From assembly GCF_932526225.1 (NCBI RefSeq), contig NC_064047.1, positions 14,605,121-14,669,120 on the forward strand: a stretch of 64,000 nt of DNA, given 5' to 3'. The DNA comes from Nematostella vectensis. Taxonomy: Eukaryota > Cnidaria > Anthozoa > Actiniaria > Edwardsiidae. The translations under genes were made by a program, and so were the position numbers. The stretch's first letter is position 1. Each line of letters starts with the position of its first letter. The notes below the pieces were generated by a model. The model saw only the letters and a list, made by a program, of their open reading frames with translations. It was not told the DNA's origin and searched no databases. Positions 1 to 11,800 of this stretch are shown one piece after another.

Positions 1-19
1 ACATGATCAAGTTTCTAGC

Positions 20-1040
20 GTGTCCGCCGATCAAAATCACTCGGGCTGTTTAAACTACGAAAGTTTCCAAGTTTTCTGCAATCGCATTCAGGGTGAACTA
101 GCGGATATAAAAAAACTTCTTTGTAACAGAGCAGAATTATCCGATTCAAGTTCACAGATAAGGCTTCAAGATGAGAACAGTCTATTGAGAGACCGAGTTA
201 ACCAAATGGAAGTCAAGTTCGAGGACATGAGAGAAGAAAGGGACAGCCTCAAACTTGTTGTCTCTCTTTTGGGTTAAGACTTATATACAAGCCTGAAATC
301 TGACAAAGAGAAAGCTTCAGTGGAACCGTCACCAATGGCTGCAGCGCCTTTGCCGAACAACAATAGCAATATTGGCAAGCAATCTGCAGATGGAACAGGG
401 AAATCAAAGAAAAGTCGATCTAAAGCTTCTAAACGTAGATCTGCTAATACGCAACCAGCTAGATCAGATTCTGCCGGAGAAGGGACCCCGACTTCCATTG
501 GATCTGGTGAAAATCAGTCAGAGGAGATCGCAATGCAAAGAAGACAAAATGTTGTTATTGCTGGTGATTCCATAATTAATTTCGTCAAGGGTCGGGAATT
601 ATCTGACGCGTCGAAACGTGTAACGGTAAAGTCCTTCTCAGGCGCAACCGTGGAAGACATGCATGATTATGTGAAACCAATCCTGAAGAAAAACCCATAC
701 ACACTGGTACTGCATATTGGTACAAATGATCTTCGGAATTCTGAACCACAAGAAGTTGCAAATGCCATCACCGACTTAGCGCGCAGGATCGAGAGTGAAG
801 CCACCCATGATGTAAATATTGCCGTAAGTGGGCTTACTACAAGGTCTGACTCGAGTGATCTGGCTAACAGGGTAAGAGAGACAAATCGCATTCTTCGCTC
901 GTTCTGTAACCAAAACGATTGGCAGTTTTCCGCAAACAATAACATTAATAGATCGCACTTGAACGCTGGCGGTTTACACCTAAATCCTTGAAGGACCACT
1001 GCTCTGCAAAGAAATTTTAAATCATTATTGAATAATTGAT
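20..1040 (+). pseudogene. LINE ORF1: coiled coil plus SGNH/GDSL esterase, interrupted by stops
   Basis: Residues 1-85 include a Leu/Glu/Arg-rich stretch that looks like a coiled coil. An in-frame TAA (275-277) interrupts it, and the same frame then continues through a Ser/Lys/Arg-rich linker. The esterase-like domain shows the oxyanion/serine block VVIAGDSI (near 550), the block HIGTNDLR (near 714) and a C-terminal HLNAGGLHLN block (near 957) carrying the catalytic-type His. A TGA at 989-991 cuts the frame again; the frame then stays open to a natural-looking stop at 1038-1040. Esterase domains occur in ORF1 of CR1/L2 LINEs, where they are thought to assist RNP or membrane interactions. Both internal stops are point changes, so the copy cannot make a full protein. 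Confidence 0.85.
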
Positions 1041-1051
1041 TCGATGAAAGT

Positions 1052-3885
1052 GTGAGCATAGGAAATTCACTTTCCCAGCAATCGAATTCATTTTCTTGTA
1101 ATCCTGATCCGTTTTCAACTGCGCCACTAGATACAGGGACCACTATTCTAAATGGCCCTAAATGTAGAGGTTTCAAAATGGCTTTTCTCAACATTGTAAG
1201 CATACCAAATTACATAGACGAAATTCGCATTTCCCATTTATTTAAATCCTTCGATCTTCTTGGCTTTAGTGAGACTAGACTTGAAGTGAGAATTCGGGGC
1301 TACGACATTATCAGGAAGGATAGGAACCGAAATGGTGGTGGTGTTTGTTTATATCTACGCTCTTCCATTAATTATTGTATAAGAAATCTTGTTCCTGATA
1401 GTGTTGAGGCTGTTTGTGTTGAAATAACAAAACCACATAGCCGCCCATTCTTTGTCTCTATAATCTATAGACCTGAATCACCAATCGATTACTTTAATGA
1501 CCTGGAACAATTGATCAAAGCTGTAGATGACGTGAACAAAGAACATGTGATCCTCGGGGACTTAAATTGTTGTTTGATGAAAAGACCTATTGAAAATAAA
1601 ACAAAAAGACTTAAAAAGATATATGAAACATACCAGCTTTCTCAGTTGTTAAATGAACCTACTCGCATAACAATGCATTCTAAAAGTCTAATTGATCACT
1701 TTGTCACGTCATGCCCAGATAAGATCAACTCGTCAGGTGTCATTCATCTTGGTTCGAGTGATCATAGTCTTATCTATGGCATAAGAAAAATAAATCCGTA
1801 CAAAAGCTCGCGGGAAAAAGCAAATACTATTGAGATCCGCAACATGAAAAAATTCAATCAGGAACTTTTTGCTCGTGATCTCCTTGCTCAGCCGTGGGAG
1901 CAAATTGTTTTATGTCCAGACGCAAATAAAATGTGGGATTTTTGGAGGGATTTATTTCTCAATGTACTTGATAAACATGCACCAGTTCAGCTAAAAAAGA
2001 AAAAAACCTTCAGTGACCCATGGGTAACTAAGGAAATAAGAGAATTAATAATTCATAGGGATAAAGCAAAACGCAAAGCAGTGGTGTCTAAGTTATCCAG
2101 TGACTGGGAAGTCTATAAATCTTTTCGAAATGAAGTCAACATTGCTCTACAGCAAGCAAAATCAGACTTTTATAGAAATAAGGTTGCTAGTCAAGAGACC
2201 AATCCTAAGGAGGCCTGGAAGACTATCAACAATTTGCTTGGCCGCAATTCTGGTCAAAGCGTTGTTAACGAACTGAAAATTAATGATCAAAGTATCAGTT
2301 CTCCTGAAGAAATAGCTGAGGCCTTTAATTCCTATTTTTCTAATATTGGCCCAAACTTAGCTAATTCAATGCCACCTACTAATACATCATTTGAAAGTTT
2401 TGTTGAGTCTTGCCAGGTAAATATGACACATTTTAAATTGTCGTTTCCTAACAAAGTTTTGAAACTCTTGAGCAACCTCTCTAGCCCAAAGGCAACTGGT
2501 ATTGACAAAAACTCTGGCAAGATATTGAAAGCTGCTGCTAGTTCTATTTCTCCGTCGCTTTCTTATATCTTTAACAACGCGATAATTACATGCTGTTTTC
2601 CAGATGAGTGGAAAATGGCCAGAGTCCTACCTATTTTCAAAAAAGGGGCAAAGAATATACCGGATAACTATCGGCCTATCTCTATTCTGCCAGTGATTAG
2701 CAAGCTTATGGAGAACATAATGTTTGAACAGCTGTATGACCATTTGATCAAAAACAATATACTATCTGAACACCAATTTGGCTTTCGGAAGTTACATTCT
2801 ACCACATATGCACTTCTCGATTGTACTAACAGCTGGTATGTTAACATGGATAGAAAATTGTTTAACTTGGTCGTATACTGTAAACCACGGGGTATTACTT
2901 CGCAAGTTAGAAATGTATGGTATCACGGGGAATGCCTTGTTATTATTACAGTCTTACTTAACCAACCGTAAACAAAAATGCCAGCTGAATGGAGTTATGT
3001 CTTCCGAAAGCCAAATTAAATGTGGAATTCCTCAAGGCTCAATTCTTGGTCCCCTATTCTTCCTTATATATATAAATGATCTTCCCCCATGTCTAAGTTG
3101 TGCATCCCCACGAATGTTTGCGGATGACACTTATCTCACGATATCGGGAGAAACAATGGAAGAGGTGGAGGTGGCCATGAATGAGGACCTGGGGAATGTT
3201 AAGGAGTGGTTGCTAGCCAACAAATTGAGTCTAAATGTGGCTAAACAGAATTTCTTGTAATGGGTTCTCATTATAAGCTGAGAAACCTCCCTTGTCAGCC
3301 TAATATTACAATTGACGATAAAAACTTAAAGCAGATTAGACAAAGTAGGGTTCTCGGGATGGAAATTAATGAGCATCTCAACTGGGATCACTGTCGCTAA
3401 AAAAGTCAGCTCTGGAATAGGAGCTTTAAGACGAATTCGCGACTTTGTTGACAGGGACACTTTACTGTCAATCCATAATGCAATTATTCGGCCACATTTT
3501 AATTACTGCAGTGAAGTGTGGGATACTCTCGGCCAGGGAAATTCCAAAAGACTTCAAAAACTCCAAAATAGAGCAGCAAGGGTGATCACCAGAACATCCA
3601 ATGAGGATCCGGCCTCTGGGGCTCTGGCGGAACTTGGGTGGGATACGCTGGAGGTCCAAAGGACAAAACAAAAGCAAAAAAAAAATGTATAAAGTGATTA
3701 ACGGCTCCCACACCGCACTTCAGCTACCACTCCCTAAAACAGAATTTATGAACAAAAGCTTCAGTTACAATGGAGCAAAAATTTGGAACTCTCTCCCTGA
3801 AAACATTAGAAATTGCCAAACTTTAAAAGCCTTTTTAAATCAATTAAATGCTCACACTTTCACCAATATTTCATACAGTAATTAA
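1052..3885 (+). pseudogene. LINE ORF2: endonuclease-reverse transcriptase with deletion and frameshifts
   Basis: The N-terminal AP-like endonuclease is recognisable from LLGFSETRLE (near 1257), VILGDLNC (near 1549) and SSDHSLIYG (near 1756). The RT begins with the ARVLPIFKKGAKNIPDNYRP block (2620-2680) and QFGFRKLHS. At about 2865-2890 the sequence jumps frame and the segment that should hold the first catalytic Asp of the palm is missing. The second frame (to 3260) carries the GIPQGSILGP block and FADDT. A further frameshift at about 3245-3390 separates the thumb/C-terminal region, which ends with the typical KIWNSLPENIR block (3775-3810). The missing palm Asp and at least three frame breaks make it non-functional. 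No ATG is obvious at the start; the first open codon is used. Confidence 0.88.
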
Positions 3886-4289
3886 TTAATTAATATATTA
3901 TATTTCTTTCTTTTATCTTTCTCAGTTTTTATAATAGATATTATATAGGCTAGATTATATTATATTTATATATATATTTGTTGTAAGTAGTCCACACGCC
4001 CCCAGTGGAAATCAGCATTTAGTATAGTTGTCGGGGCAAGCGTGTTATAAATAAAGTGTTATCTGTCATTGCACACATAGATATTGATATTTTTTTCCTT
4101 CTCTCCAAAAATCAGGCTCCCATAAACTGTTTTGATTTTTTATCCGTTTGTTTTTACTCTCTTTTATGCATAAAATTAATGATAAAAAGAAAATATTCAG
4201 GCATCCAACAAAACTTTTTTGCTTTTTTAGAAAAGTCATGACGTGAGGATATTAGATAACAGGGAAGTTCTTGCCAGAGATTTACAGCT

Positions 4290-4632
4290 AGTGATTCCAA
4301 TGTAAAGTCAGTGGATTGCGATAAAGAGGGCAGGTATGTATCAATGCTTTTATACGGGAAACACTTGATTTTTGCGAATATTTATGAATCTGACAGGGAA
4401 AAAGATCAAACCTCTTTTTACAAATCAATGACAGCTCGGTTGTCTGATACAAGAAAGGGTATTGAAGATACAAGTATCATTGTCGGTGGAGATTTAAATG
4501 TGTGTAAAAAAACAGACGAAAAGCGCTTCACATGGAGGCAAAAACGTCTACTCAGATAAAGGCGTCTAGATTATTTGTTTGTAAGCGATGAACTAAAAGA
4601 AAACATAGACGTTGATGACAGTACCGTCTATT
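4290..4632 (+). pseudogene. Fragment of an L1/Tx1-like LINE endonuclease
   Basis: The reading frame shows VDCDKEGRYVSMLLYGK, LIFANIYESDREKDQ and SIIVGGDLNV, the middle of an AP-like endonuclease of the L1/Tx1 style and different from the CR1-like element just upstream. After an internal deletion the frame resumes with RFTWRQ, a stop at 4557-4559, and then RRLDYLFVSDEL, the usual C-terminal endonuclease block. Only about 115 codons survive, with no RT. It is a scrap of an independent insertion. Confidence 0.75.
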
Positions 4633-6330
4633 AAATCAAAATAAGATAATTAAATTATGTCAAGTAACTAAGTACAAGTAAAGAAACCACCATTGAGCAA
4701 TAAATTGACATCACGATATTTAAATAAATACTAAAGATATAAACTTTAACTTAAACATAGCTTAAGGTAAATGTGTTGGAGCAGAACTGAAGAGAGAACT
4801 ATCATGCTTAGCTTGCAACAGTTGTCATAAAGGACCACCATCACTTGGCAAGATGATCACTTGTCAATACTGTCAAACGACCACAAAAGAGTAAAAATGC
4901 GGTAACAACCTTGCTGGCCAGCTGCTTATATGATTAATCGCTTGAAAACTGCCAAACTAAACGTTGTAAGTACGCATTGCAAAGTTCCCTGGCCACAACA
5001 TTGATACCATTTATTGAATGAGCTAAATTCTCTACTGCTGGATCCCAAACATATGGTAATAGATGACTCTACCAAAACCACTACTCAATTTCTGTCATAA
5101 AGAAATTGCAAGACACGTTCGAAACTCATTTTATATAATTCAGTTATAGTCCAAGTTAATAAAGTTAACATAATTGAGATCCATATTGTTATATTTCAAT
5201 TATAAGTGTTTATGCAAAAGACTTTTACCGCAAGTTAATAAGGTGAAATAGTTGACAAAGTTCTATAACTTGTTTTACATTATATGTATTTTACATTTCA
5301 AAGATATCTAAATATTACACAAACTTCAATGTCTTTCTGTGAAAATCTTCAAGATTGAGTACGACTTCTAAATCAGCATTGTCTTTGGTAATTGTGAATT
5401 ACACAATTGGTCAAATTAATTTTTAAGACTTCTTATATTTGAATATGTATGCAATTACTCCAATTTACTGTTAATAAAAAACGCCAAAACTCAAACCCAT
5501 GTAGCATGCCACTGAAGTTGTTTTAATTATTTCTGAGGACTACTTGTACACTGCATCCACACAGATTTGATAAATAAATGCTTGTAGAAGCTATACTTTT
5601 AAGTTATAGTGTAAATAATAGAAGTTATACTTTTAAGCTATTGTATATTATAAAATGTTTAACGTGTGGAATTACTTTTTTTGCGCGTTTTCGCCAGCGA
5701 CTGCAAACACCTAATATATATTATTATACAATTATACTACTCCACTTGGAACAAGAAGGCGGTCTAATACTTTAAGGAAAGAATGTTTAGACTGGAATAT
5801 CAATTTTGGGGGAATTGTACAGAACAATTTTTAAACAACCTTTTACCATATTTCAAAATTAATTCTACCCGAGCACTTCATTAAAAAAAAAACCGTCAAA
5901 TACCACAATATGTTGATTATTGCCCCATAGCAACGCCATACACTTTCAAATTTTGCTCCAACTTGCTTATTACTTCAATCAATATTAAAATCATGGGAAG
6001 GACGAGTTATTAGATCCCGCAAGCGTAAATATCACAGGAATCAACACTATGAAGTCTAGTCTAAACAAGCAAAAAGCCGCATCAATTTAGAAAGAGAGGG
6101 GAACTAAGCTGGTTCATCGTGGAATCACAATAGATATGCCTCTTCTAAGAGGATCGAGGGAAATGTGAAAAAGGGCGAAGACCCTGCAAGTAACCTCAAT
6201 GGTTAGTCTTTCATTTGCTTGCTTGTAATGACTATGGCGAGCAAAACATTGTCTTAACGGAAGTTCCCTGGCTGTGCCTCGTGTCTTCGATTGTTGTGCT
6301 TGAACTGTGGTTTGAAGCATAACTTCTTTA
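4633..6330. other. AT-rich stretch without a recognised gene
   Basis: Both strands are stop-rich and no conserved protein block is visible. The sequence is AT-rich single-copy-looking DNA with short runs such as the TTAAGC/TTATAC repeats near 5590-5640. No promoter, RNA gene or transposon end could be supported. Confidence 0.5.
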
Positions 6331-6369
6331 GTAGTAGCAGCAGCCGCAGCAGCAGCAGCAGTAGTAGCT
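6331..6369. repeat. Imperfect AGC/AGT trinucleotide microsatellite
   Basis: About 13 consecutive AGC/AGT-type triplets with one CCG interruption. It abuts the 3' (low-coordinate) side of the minus-strand LINE remnant, where LINE tails commonly end in short repeats, so it may be that element's tail. Confidence 0.75.
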
Positions 6370-6374
6370 TTATT

Positions 6375-7325
6375 TTAAGAGGGTAACACTTATTTATAGT
6401 GAAAAAGATTGAAAACCATGACATTGAAATATTTGAAAGCCGCACTGGATGGCCGCTTTTTCAATTTTCCCGGAAGGTTGTTCCATAATTTTGTAGCTGT
6501 CACCCTAAGTTTTTCCCCTCAAGCTCACGCGAATATTTGGGCAAAATTGAATTGACCCAACCAAACCTAGTATTTGCATTGTGTGCAAAATTGTTAAAAG
6601 GAAAATCTCTGATAAGGTATTACGGAAATGTATTCTGAGTTCTCTTGAAAAGAAGGGAGCATTTCATCAGATTGTTCTCAATATAAAAAGGAAAAAGTTC
6701 CAGTTTGTTGAATAAAGGGAAAGAAGGCGCACGGGGACCTGAGTTTGCTAAGACGCACAGCCCGTTTTCGTAACTTGAGGAGCCTTTCCACGGCATCATT
6801 GGAGCACGCAGCCTCTCAGGCCCGCCCAGCATAGCAAAAAATCGACTTGACCAAAGCATTATAGTAAAGCAATTGTTGTTTAAATGGTAAGCATGAGCGG
6901 ATCTTCCGGAAAAATTGCAAGCCTCTGGGACACTTTCTTACAAATTTTGGTGATGTGGCCTTGGAATGAGAGCTCACAGAGCGTAGAGACCAAGCAGACG
7001 TGCTGAGTCAACTTGATCCAGCTTCGTTGCCGATGACGTCATGATAGTTTCTTTAATGAAATTTTCATGGCCTTTCCCCGTAACTAGCATTGTTTTGGGG
7101 ACTGATGGGGACGTGATATCGTCTGAATCCAGACTGCTTACTGTACAGCAAGTTGTTGTTTAGCAGATAGTTTTGTTTTAGTAATGCCAATGGATGTGCT
7201 TTTCGATGATCTTAGAAAAAATGGGAAGTACCTCCAAAAAGAAATCCAAGACGGCTTGTTTATGGCATGAGTGATTGGGCAAGGGCAAGGCTCAGCAAAA
7301 AGATTTTGTGGCATCATGAACACGT
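6375..7325 (-). pseudogene. Remnant of a second LINE reverse transcriptase (minus strand)
   Basis: Read on the minus strand from high to low coordinates, the blocks run in RT order but in shifting frames: an FFLEVLPIFSKII-like and NYLLNNNLLYSKQSGFRRYH-like finger region (7320-7130), then a gap, then SARLLGLYALSELSFQ and ITKICKKVSQRL (about 7000-6925), then VTATKLWNNLPGKLKKRP (6510-6455) at the C-terminus. The palm, including the catalytic Asp pair, is deleted between 7130 and 7010. Several frame breaks are present. It belongs to the same broad CR1/Rex1/L2 group as the element at 1-4052 but is a separate, older insertion in the opposite direction. Confidence 0.7.
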
Positions 7326-8832
7326 CATCTGCCTAAAGCTTACGCATGCCATAATAAAGCTTTGCTAAAAGCCTTGAAAGCTGTTGCTGCTGAAGCAGCA
7401 TAACATAATACAACTGTATGGCTATTTTGAAGGACCATATCAAAATATTAAAGGTCATTACATAATTACTTAAATGGGGATAGCCCATAGACATGTGGGC
7501 TCTAAACACAACCAAGCGAAAAAGCAACTGCTTGCACACACACAACCCGTGATCAAGCACCTTGGGCCCAGGCCCCAGAGAAGTGCGAGAAAACATTTTC
7601 ACTTCTTTCGTTGCTCAGCCAGAGATAAATACTATATCTTTACAAAACAGTGTGCTGCCTGTGGTCTTGAAATCCACAAATCCCGGGGGCCGAAAACTTC
7701 AAGTTAGGACCGCCTTTTACTTAATCTGACTTGAAAAAAATGATTCCAAATCCTTCTCTTCAGGTAAAAATTATGGCGTGCAATTAAAAAAATTTCTACT
7801 CACGTGGTTTTGGATAACCTTTATTTTTCATATGCCATAGATTTTTCTTTACATCAAAAAGTTATCTCGCTATAAGCGAGTCAAAACACGCTGTTTTTGT
7901 GGATGTGAATCATTTTAATGATTAAAATAGCTTTGCACATCTGTCAACACTTAGATAAGGTCATGCTTGTGCAACATCAAAATGTTTACATAGTATTGAT
8001 GCGAAAAAAGTCGAATGTGGACCGAGTTATACATTCAATAACTCAAAATTCAATTGAATTATGGGGATTCGAGCTATATCCTTCGGAGTATATCTACACG
8101 ATAAAGTATTTGAGCCAAAATTTGCAGTGACTGCTAGGGGCAATCAAGTAAACAAGTAAAGAGTATTTAAACCGTGTTTCGTTGAGGGTGCTACTTTACA
8201 ATACCATTTTCTATAGAGGTCAAACACATTTTGCTCCAAGAAGAAAAATGGCTTGCGATAAAACTTGTGTAGTAGAGCTAATAAGAAAGAAACAAGCGGG
8301 ATTTCAAACGTCAAAGTCAAACTAATTGCGAAAGAATTTCTGCTACCGTAGATTGATAGATCTTAGTGCCCTTACTAACATATTAAAAATTCCAAAAAAA
8401 TTTCTCCGGGCAAACATGCTTAAAATTAAGGGAAAAGTTTCAGCGTTTTACCACAGGGTACCCGCGTCGCGTAAAATTATAAAAATGTTAAATAAAAATG
8501 AATTTATGTTTTGAGTTTTAAAAATGCAAACACTAGTTAGTAAGAAGCGAACACTTTGTTTTTATGTATGATTTAAAAAGTCTCAAGATTAAACAGCGAT
8601 AGAATCAAAAATTAAAACAACAATCAAGTCGATTCCTGTGTGGCGAGGAACGCCTGGTTGATAATCGTTTAGTCACATCAAGCACTGCAAGTTCATCGGG
8701 TTTCTCTCCAAATTTGTCGATATTTTCATGCTTTTTTTGTGCTTAATTGTGGTAGCAGTTGTTATAGAGGCTGACAGGGATTTAAGGTAAGCAATCAGAA
8801 AAAAATAATGTTTTATTCGCTTTATGAAATAG
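7326..8832. other. No recognised gene
   Basis: The plus-strand frame at 7474-7707 and the small frames at 7918-8130 and 8326-8514 show no family signature or splice context that I can support. A possible short upstream exon of the next feature (8710-8788, ending before GTAAGC) was considered but has no independent support. Confidence 0.4.
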
Positions 8833-11800
8833 TTTCATTCACTACACATCGCGAGTGACAATCACACACGCTGCCAGGGCTGCCAGACAATTAATGAGAA
8901 AAGCGATTGCCTGGAAAGTAGTAAAATCCATGTTACCTCTGGTCAACGTGTGCACGTCAAATGTTGCCTTGACTATACACGGAGACCAGCAGCAAACAAA
9001 AGTGTCGACGAAAACAAGAATTTGACAGTAGCAGCATGTCGATCTGGCCGCCCGACATTTAATTTTAAGGAGCACTGCCTCTTTTGTGGTCAACCGGCAA
9101 AGTACAATCACAGAAAACGTGGCTCGGATGTCTATCCCGTGCGAACCAGTGATTTTCAACATCGCATATTGCACATCTGCAATACCAGAGAAGATGATTG
9201 GGGGAAGATAGTCCTCGGTCGGATAGAGTTCGCGAGAGATCTGCACGCAGTGGATGCTGTTTATCATAACTCATGTAACGTGAACTTTAGAACTGGTAAA
9301 CAGATTCCTAAAGGACATGAGAAGGCGAAGCAAAGTACCAGAAACGAACTCTCGGCCGCCGGACTGACACCATCAAAGATGCTGCATCACCCACTACAAG
9401 CGATTATCCCTCTATCGATGAAATATCCTCCGTAGAAAAAGCGTTAGAATATTTACCAGATCTTCTTCAGTTGTTTCTTGAAAACGTTTTCGTTGGTAAA
9501 GATGTGAGTCTTAAGATCGCTTCCGTCGGTCAAGCTATCATAGAAGCAACTTGGCCGAGAACTGTTTTGGCTCCTCTTCAAGTTGGACTTGCATTGCAAC
9601 TACATCACCATTTTGCGTCCAAGTTTCTTATCGAATGCCTGAATGCCCACGGGTTTTGTTCGCCATACGCAACAGTGCAAAAGTATGAAAGCTGGCATTC
9701 CCAGCTATACACCGGATAAACAAGTTCAGTACATAGCGGACAATGTGGACCATAATACGCGTACTTTAGATGGAAGCGGCACATTCCATGGTATGGGTAT
9801 CATTGCAGTAATCACACCTTCCTCAATCGGCAAGAAGCTTATTCCGAAGAAAGATGTGACGTCAGAAGAAATTGCGGTGGCAGGGCGGATAGTTATCCAT
9901 GAGTAGAGAAAGCCAACTGACAACACTAAGCTGATTTATCTATTTATTTATTTAAGACTTGAAGGACCTAAAAGTTAAGGACGCAACAGTCAATCTTAAT
10001 ACGTTATGCAAATTAATCGTTCCGCTCTTTCAATCTCCGCGTCCCGGATGGTCTGGAACAACAAAACGCTATCATTGACAAGCCACATCCGGGAAAATCA
10101 TCTGTTCTATTTCTCCCAATGATTGATCTCAACCCATCAGACATGAGCTGCATCTACTCTACCCTGAAGTTCGTCTGTGATCACGCAAAGCGCTATGGGT
10201 TTGCGCCAGTTTTGACATTTGACCAGCCGTTATACTGGAAAGCCCTTACCATAATCGAGAATGAGCCTGAAGATAGTGAGTTGCGACAAATTGTATAAAG
10301 ACTTGGCGCACTTCATTTACACATGAGTTTCCTTGGCAGTATTTGCCATTTGATGGCAGGTTCTGGGCTTGAAGATGTTCTCGAGTTAATTTACGCAAAG
10401 AATGCGGTAACTCACATGTTAACTGGAAAGGCAATCTCAAGAGCCATAAGAGGTCATTTACTTGTCAACAGCGCTTTAAATGCTATGCTTGCTTCAAAAA
10501 CGTATGACATCACTCTACCAACAAAGTCGAACGAAGTAGAAGACCCAGCAAGCGACCCTCAGCAAGATGCAGCATCACCACTGGACACTGTTGTTGAGGT
10601 ACGTGATTGTATTCATAGTAAGGTGCCGTGGCGCGCACTGAAAAAATATTATTTGTGCCTTGAAATAGCACCTTTATCATTGCGACTCGAAAATATGTTT
10701 AAGCTATTTGTAAGGAGATTAATTTCATTGATGTCCATATATGTCCTTACTAAGATAAGTAATATGGTACACGTTTTATACTTATGTCCTGCGCTTTATG
10801 CTCGCAAGACAGTTTAGCAATATTTATTCATTTGCCTCATAATTCACACAAAAAACCAAATATCTCATTTTTAGGCTTCTCCTGAATCCGAATCAGATGA
10901 ACAGACGCCACTCACCAGGAAAGAAGTCAACGGGGCTCCATTCCAGCCATCCACCCAAATATCCAATGTCGGCTCATCACAGACACTCGATGAAATTCAA
11001 GAAGATGATATAACGTTGGCGAAAAACCTCTTATGTCAACTAGACAAAGGCAAGTGCCGAAGGCAAGTGTCGAAGAGATATGCTCCTCTCGGGTCGTTAA
11101 AAGAATATCTACACGATTGGAAGCCATGCATAATTCTTTGAAGAATCAACGCACCGCAGTTCTTTGGTTGAGCTATATGTGAATGATTGACATCTTACAG
11201 AAATCTATCAAGGCAGAGAGAACAGGAAACTGGGACCTTCATCTCCAATCGGTTTTGGATATGCTACCCTACTTTGCTGCCTCTATGCAAAATCCACTTA
11301 TATCTATCTCCAGAAGATGAGAGAACTAGAGGCAAAACATCCGTCTGTGTATGAAAGTTTTCAAGAAGGGTTTCATGTGGCCCGTAGAAGCAACAGGCAC
11401 TGGGCGGGACTGTCAACCGATCTAATGATCGAGCAGGTGTTGATGCGTAGCGTTAAAACGAGTGGAGGACTGACCCGTGGGAAGGGATTAACTGAGACGC
11501 AGCGCTTGGTCTGGCTTATGTCAATGCCTGCTTGCGCGGAAGTAAATGATGCAATGCAGAGCCTTACTGGTGTGAGGTAACAACGATTTATTATTTGGTG
11601 ATTGTGTAGTGTAATATTATCACTAATATCTTCAATTTATTAACAGATACCGCACGAGTGAGCAACATAAAGATTCAACTGAAGCGAGGAAGGCCCGGGG
11701 CTACGAAGACACACTTGTAGTACTCGACTTCTTAACAGAAAGAAATCCATTTTCACAGGATACTGCGCTGCGATGTATTACAACCGGGGTGACAGCAGAA

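Larger units (their letters stand above)
1..4052 (+). mobile_element. Decayed CR1/L2-type non-LTR retrotransposon (LINE)
   Basis: Two consecutive plus-strand coding regions are followed by an AT-rich tail. The first has a coiled-coil-like segment and an SGNH/GDSL esterase domain; the second has an AP-type endonuclease and a reverse transcriptase. This order is the known layout of CR1/L2-type LINEs. The 5' end lies outside the window or was lost. The 3' end is placed near the AATAAA-containing stretch at about 4045, but no target-site duplication can be defined. The copy is dead: ORF1 has nonsense codons at 275-277 and 989-991, and ORF2 is split by a deletion and frameshifts. Clade assignment within CR1/L2/Rex1 is inference. 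Confidence 0.88.

Noticed and set aside
8842-9274. Minus-strand open frames of 141 and 69 codons
   Set aside because: They are antisense to the zinc-binding N-terminal part of the XPG/CXC family pseudogene and show no motif of their own.
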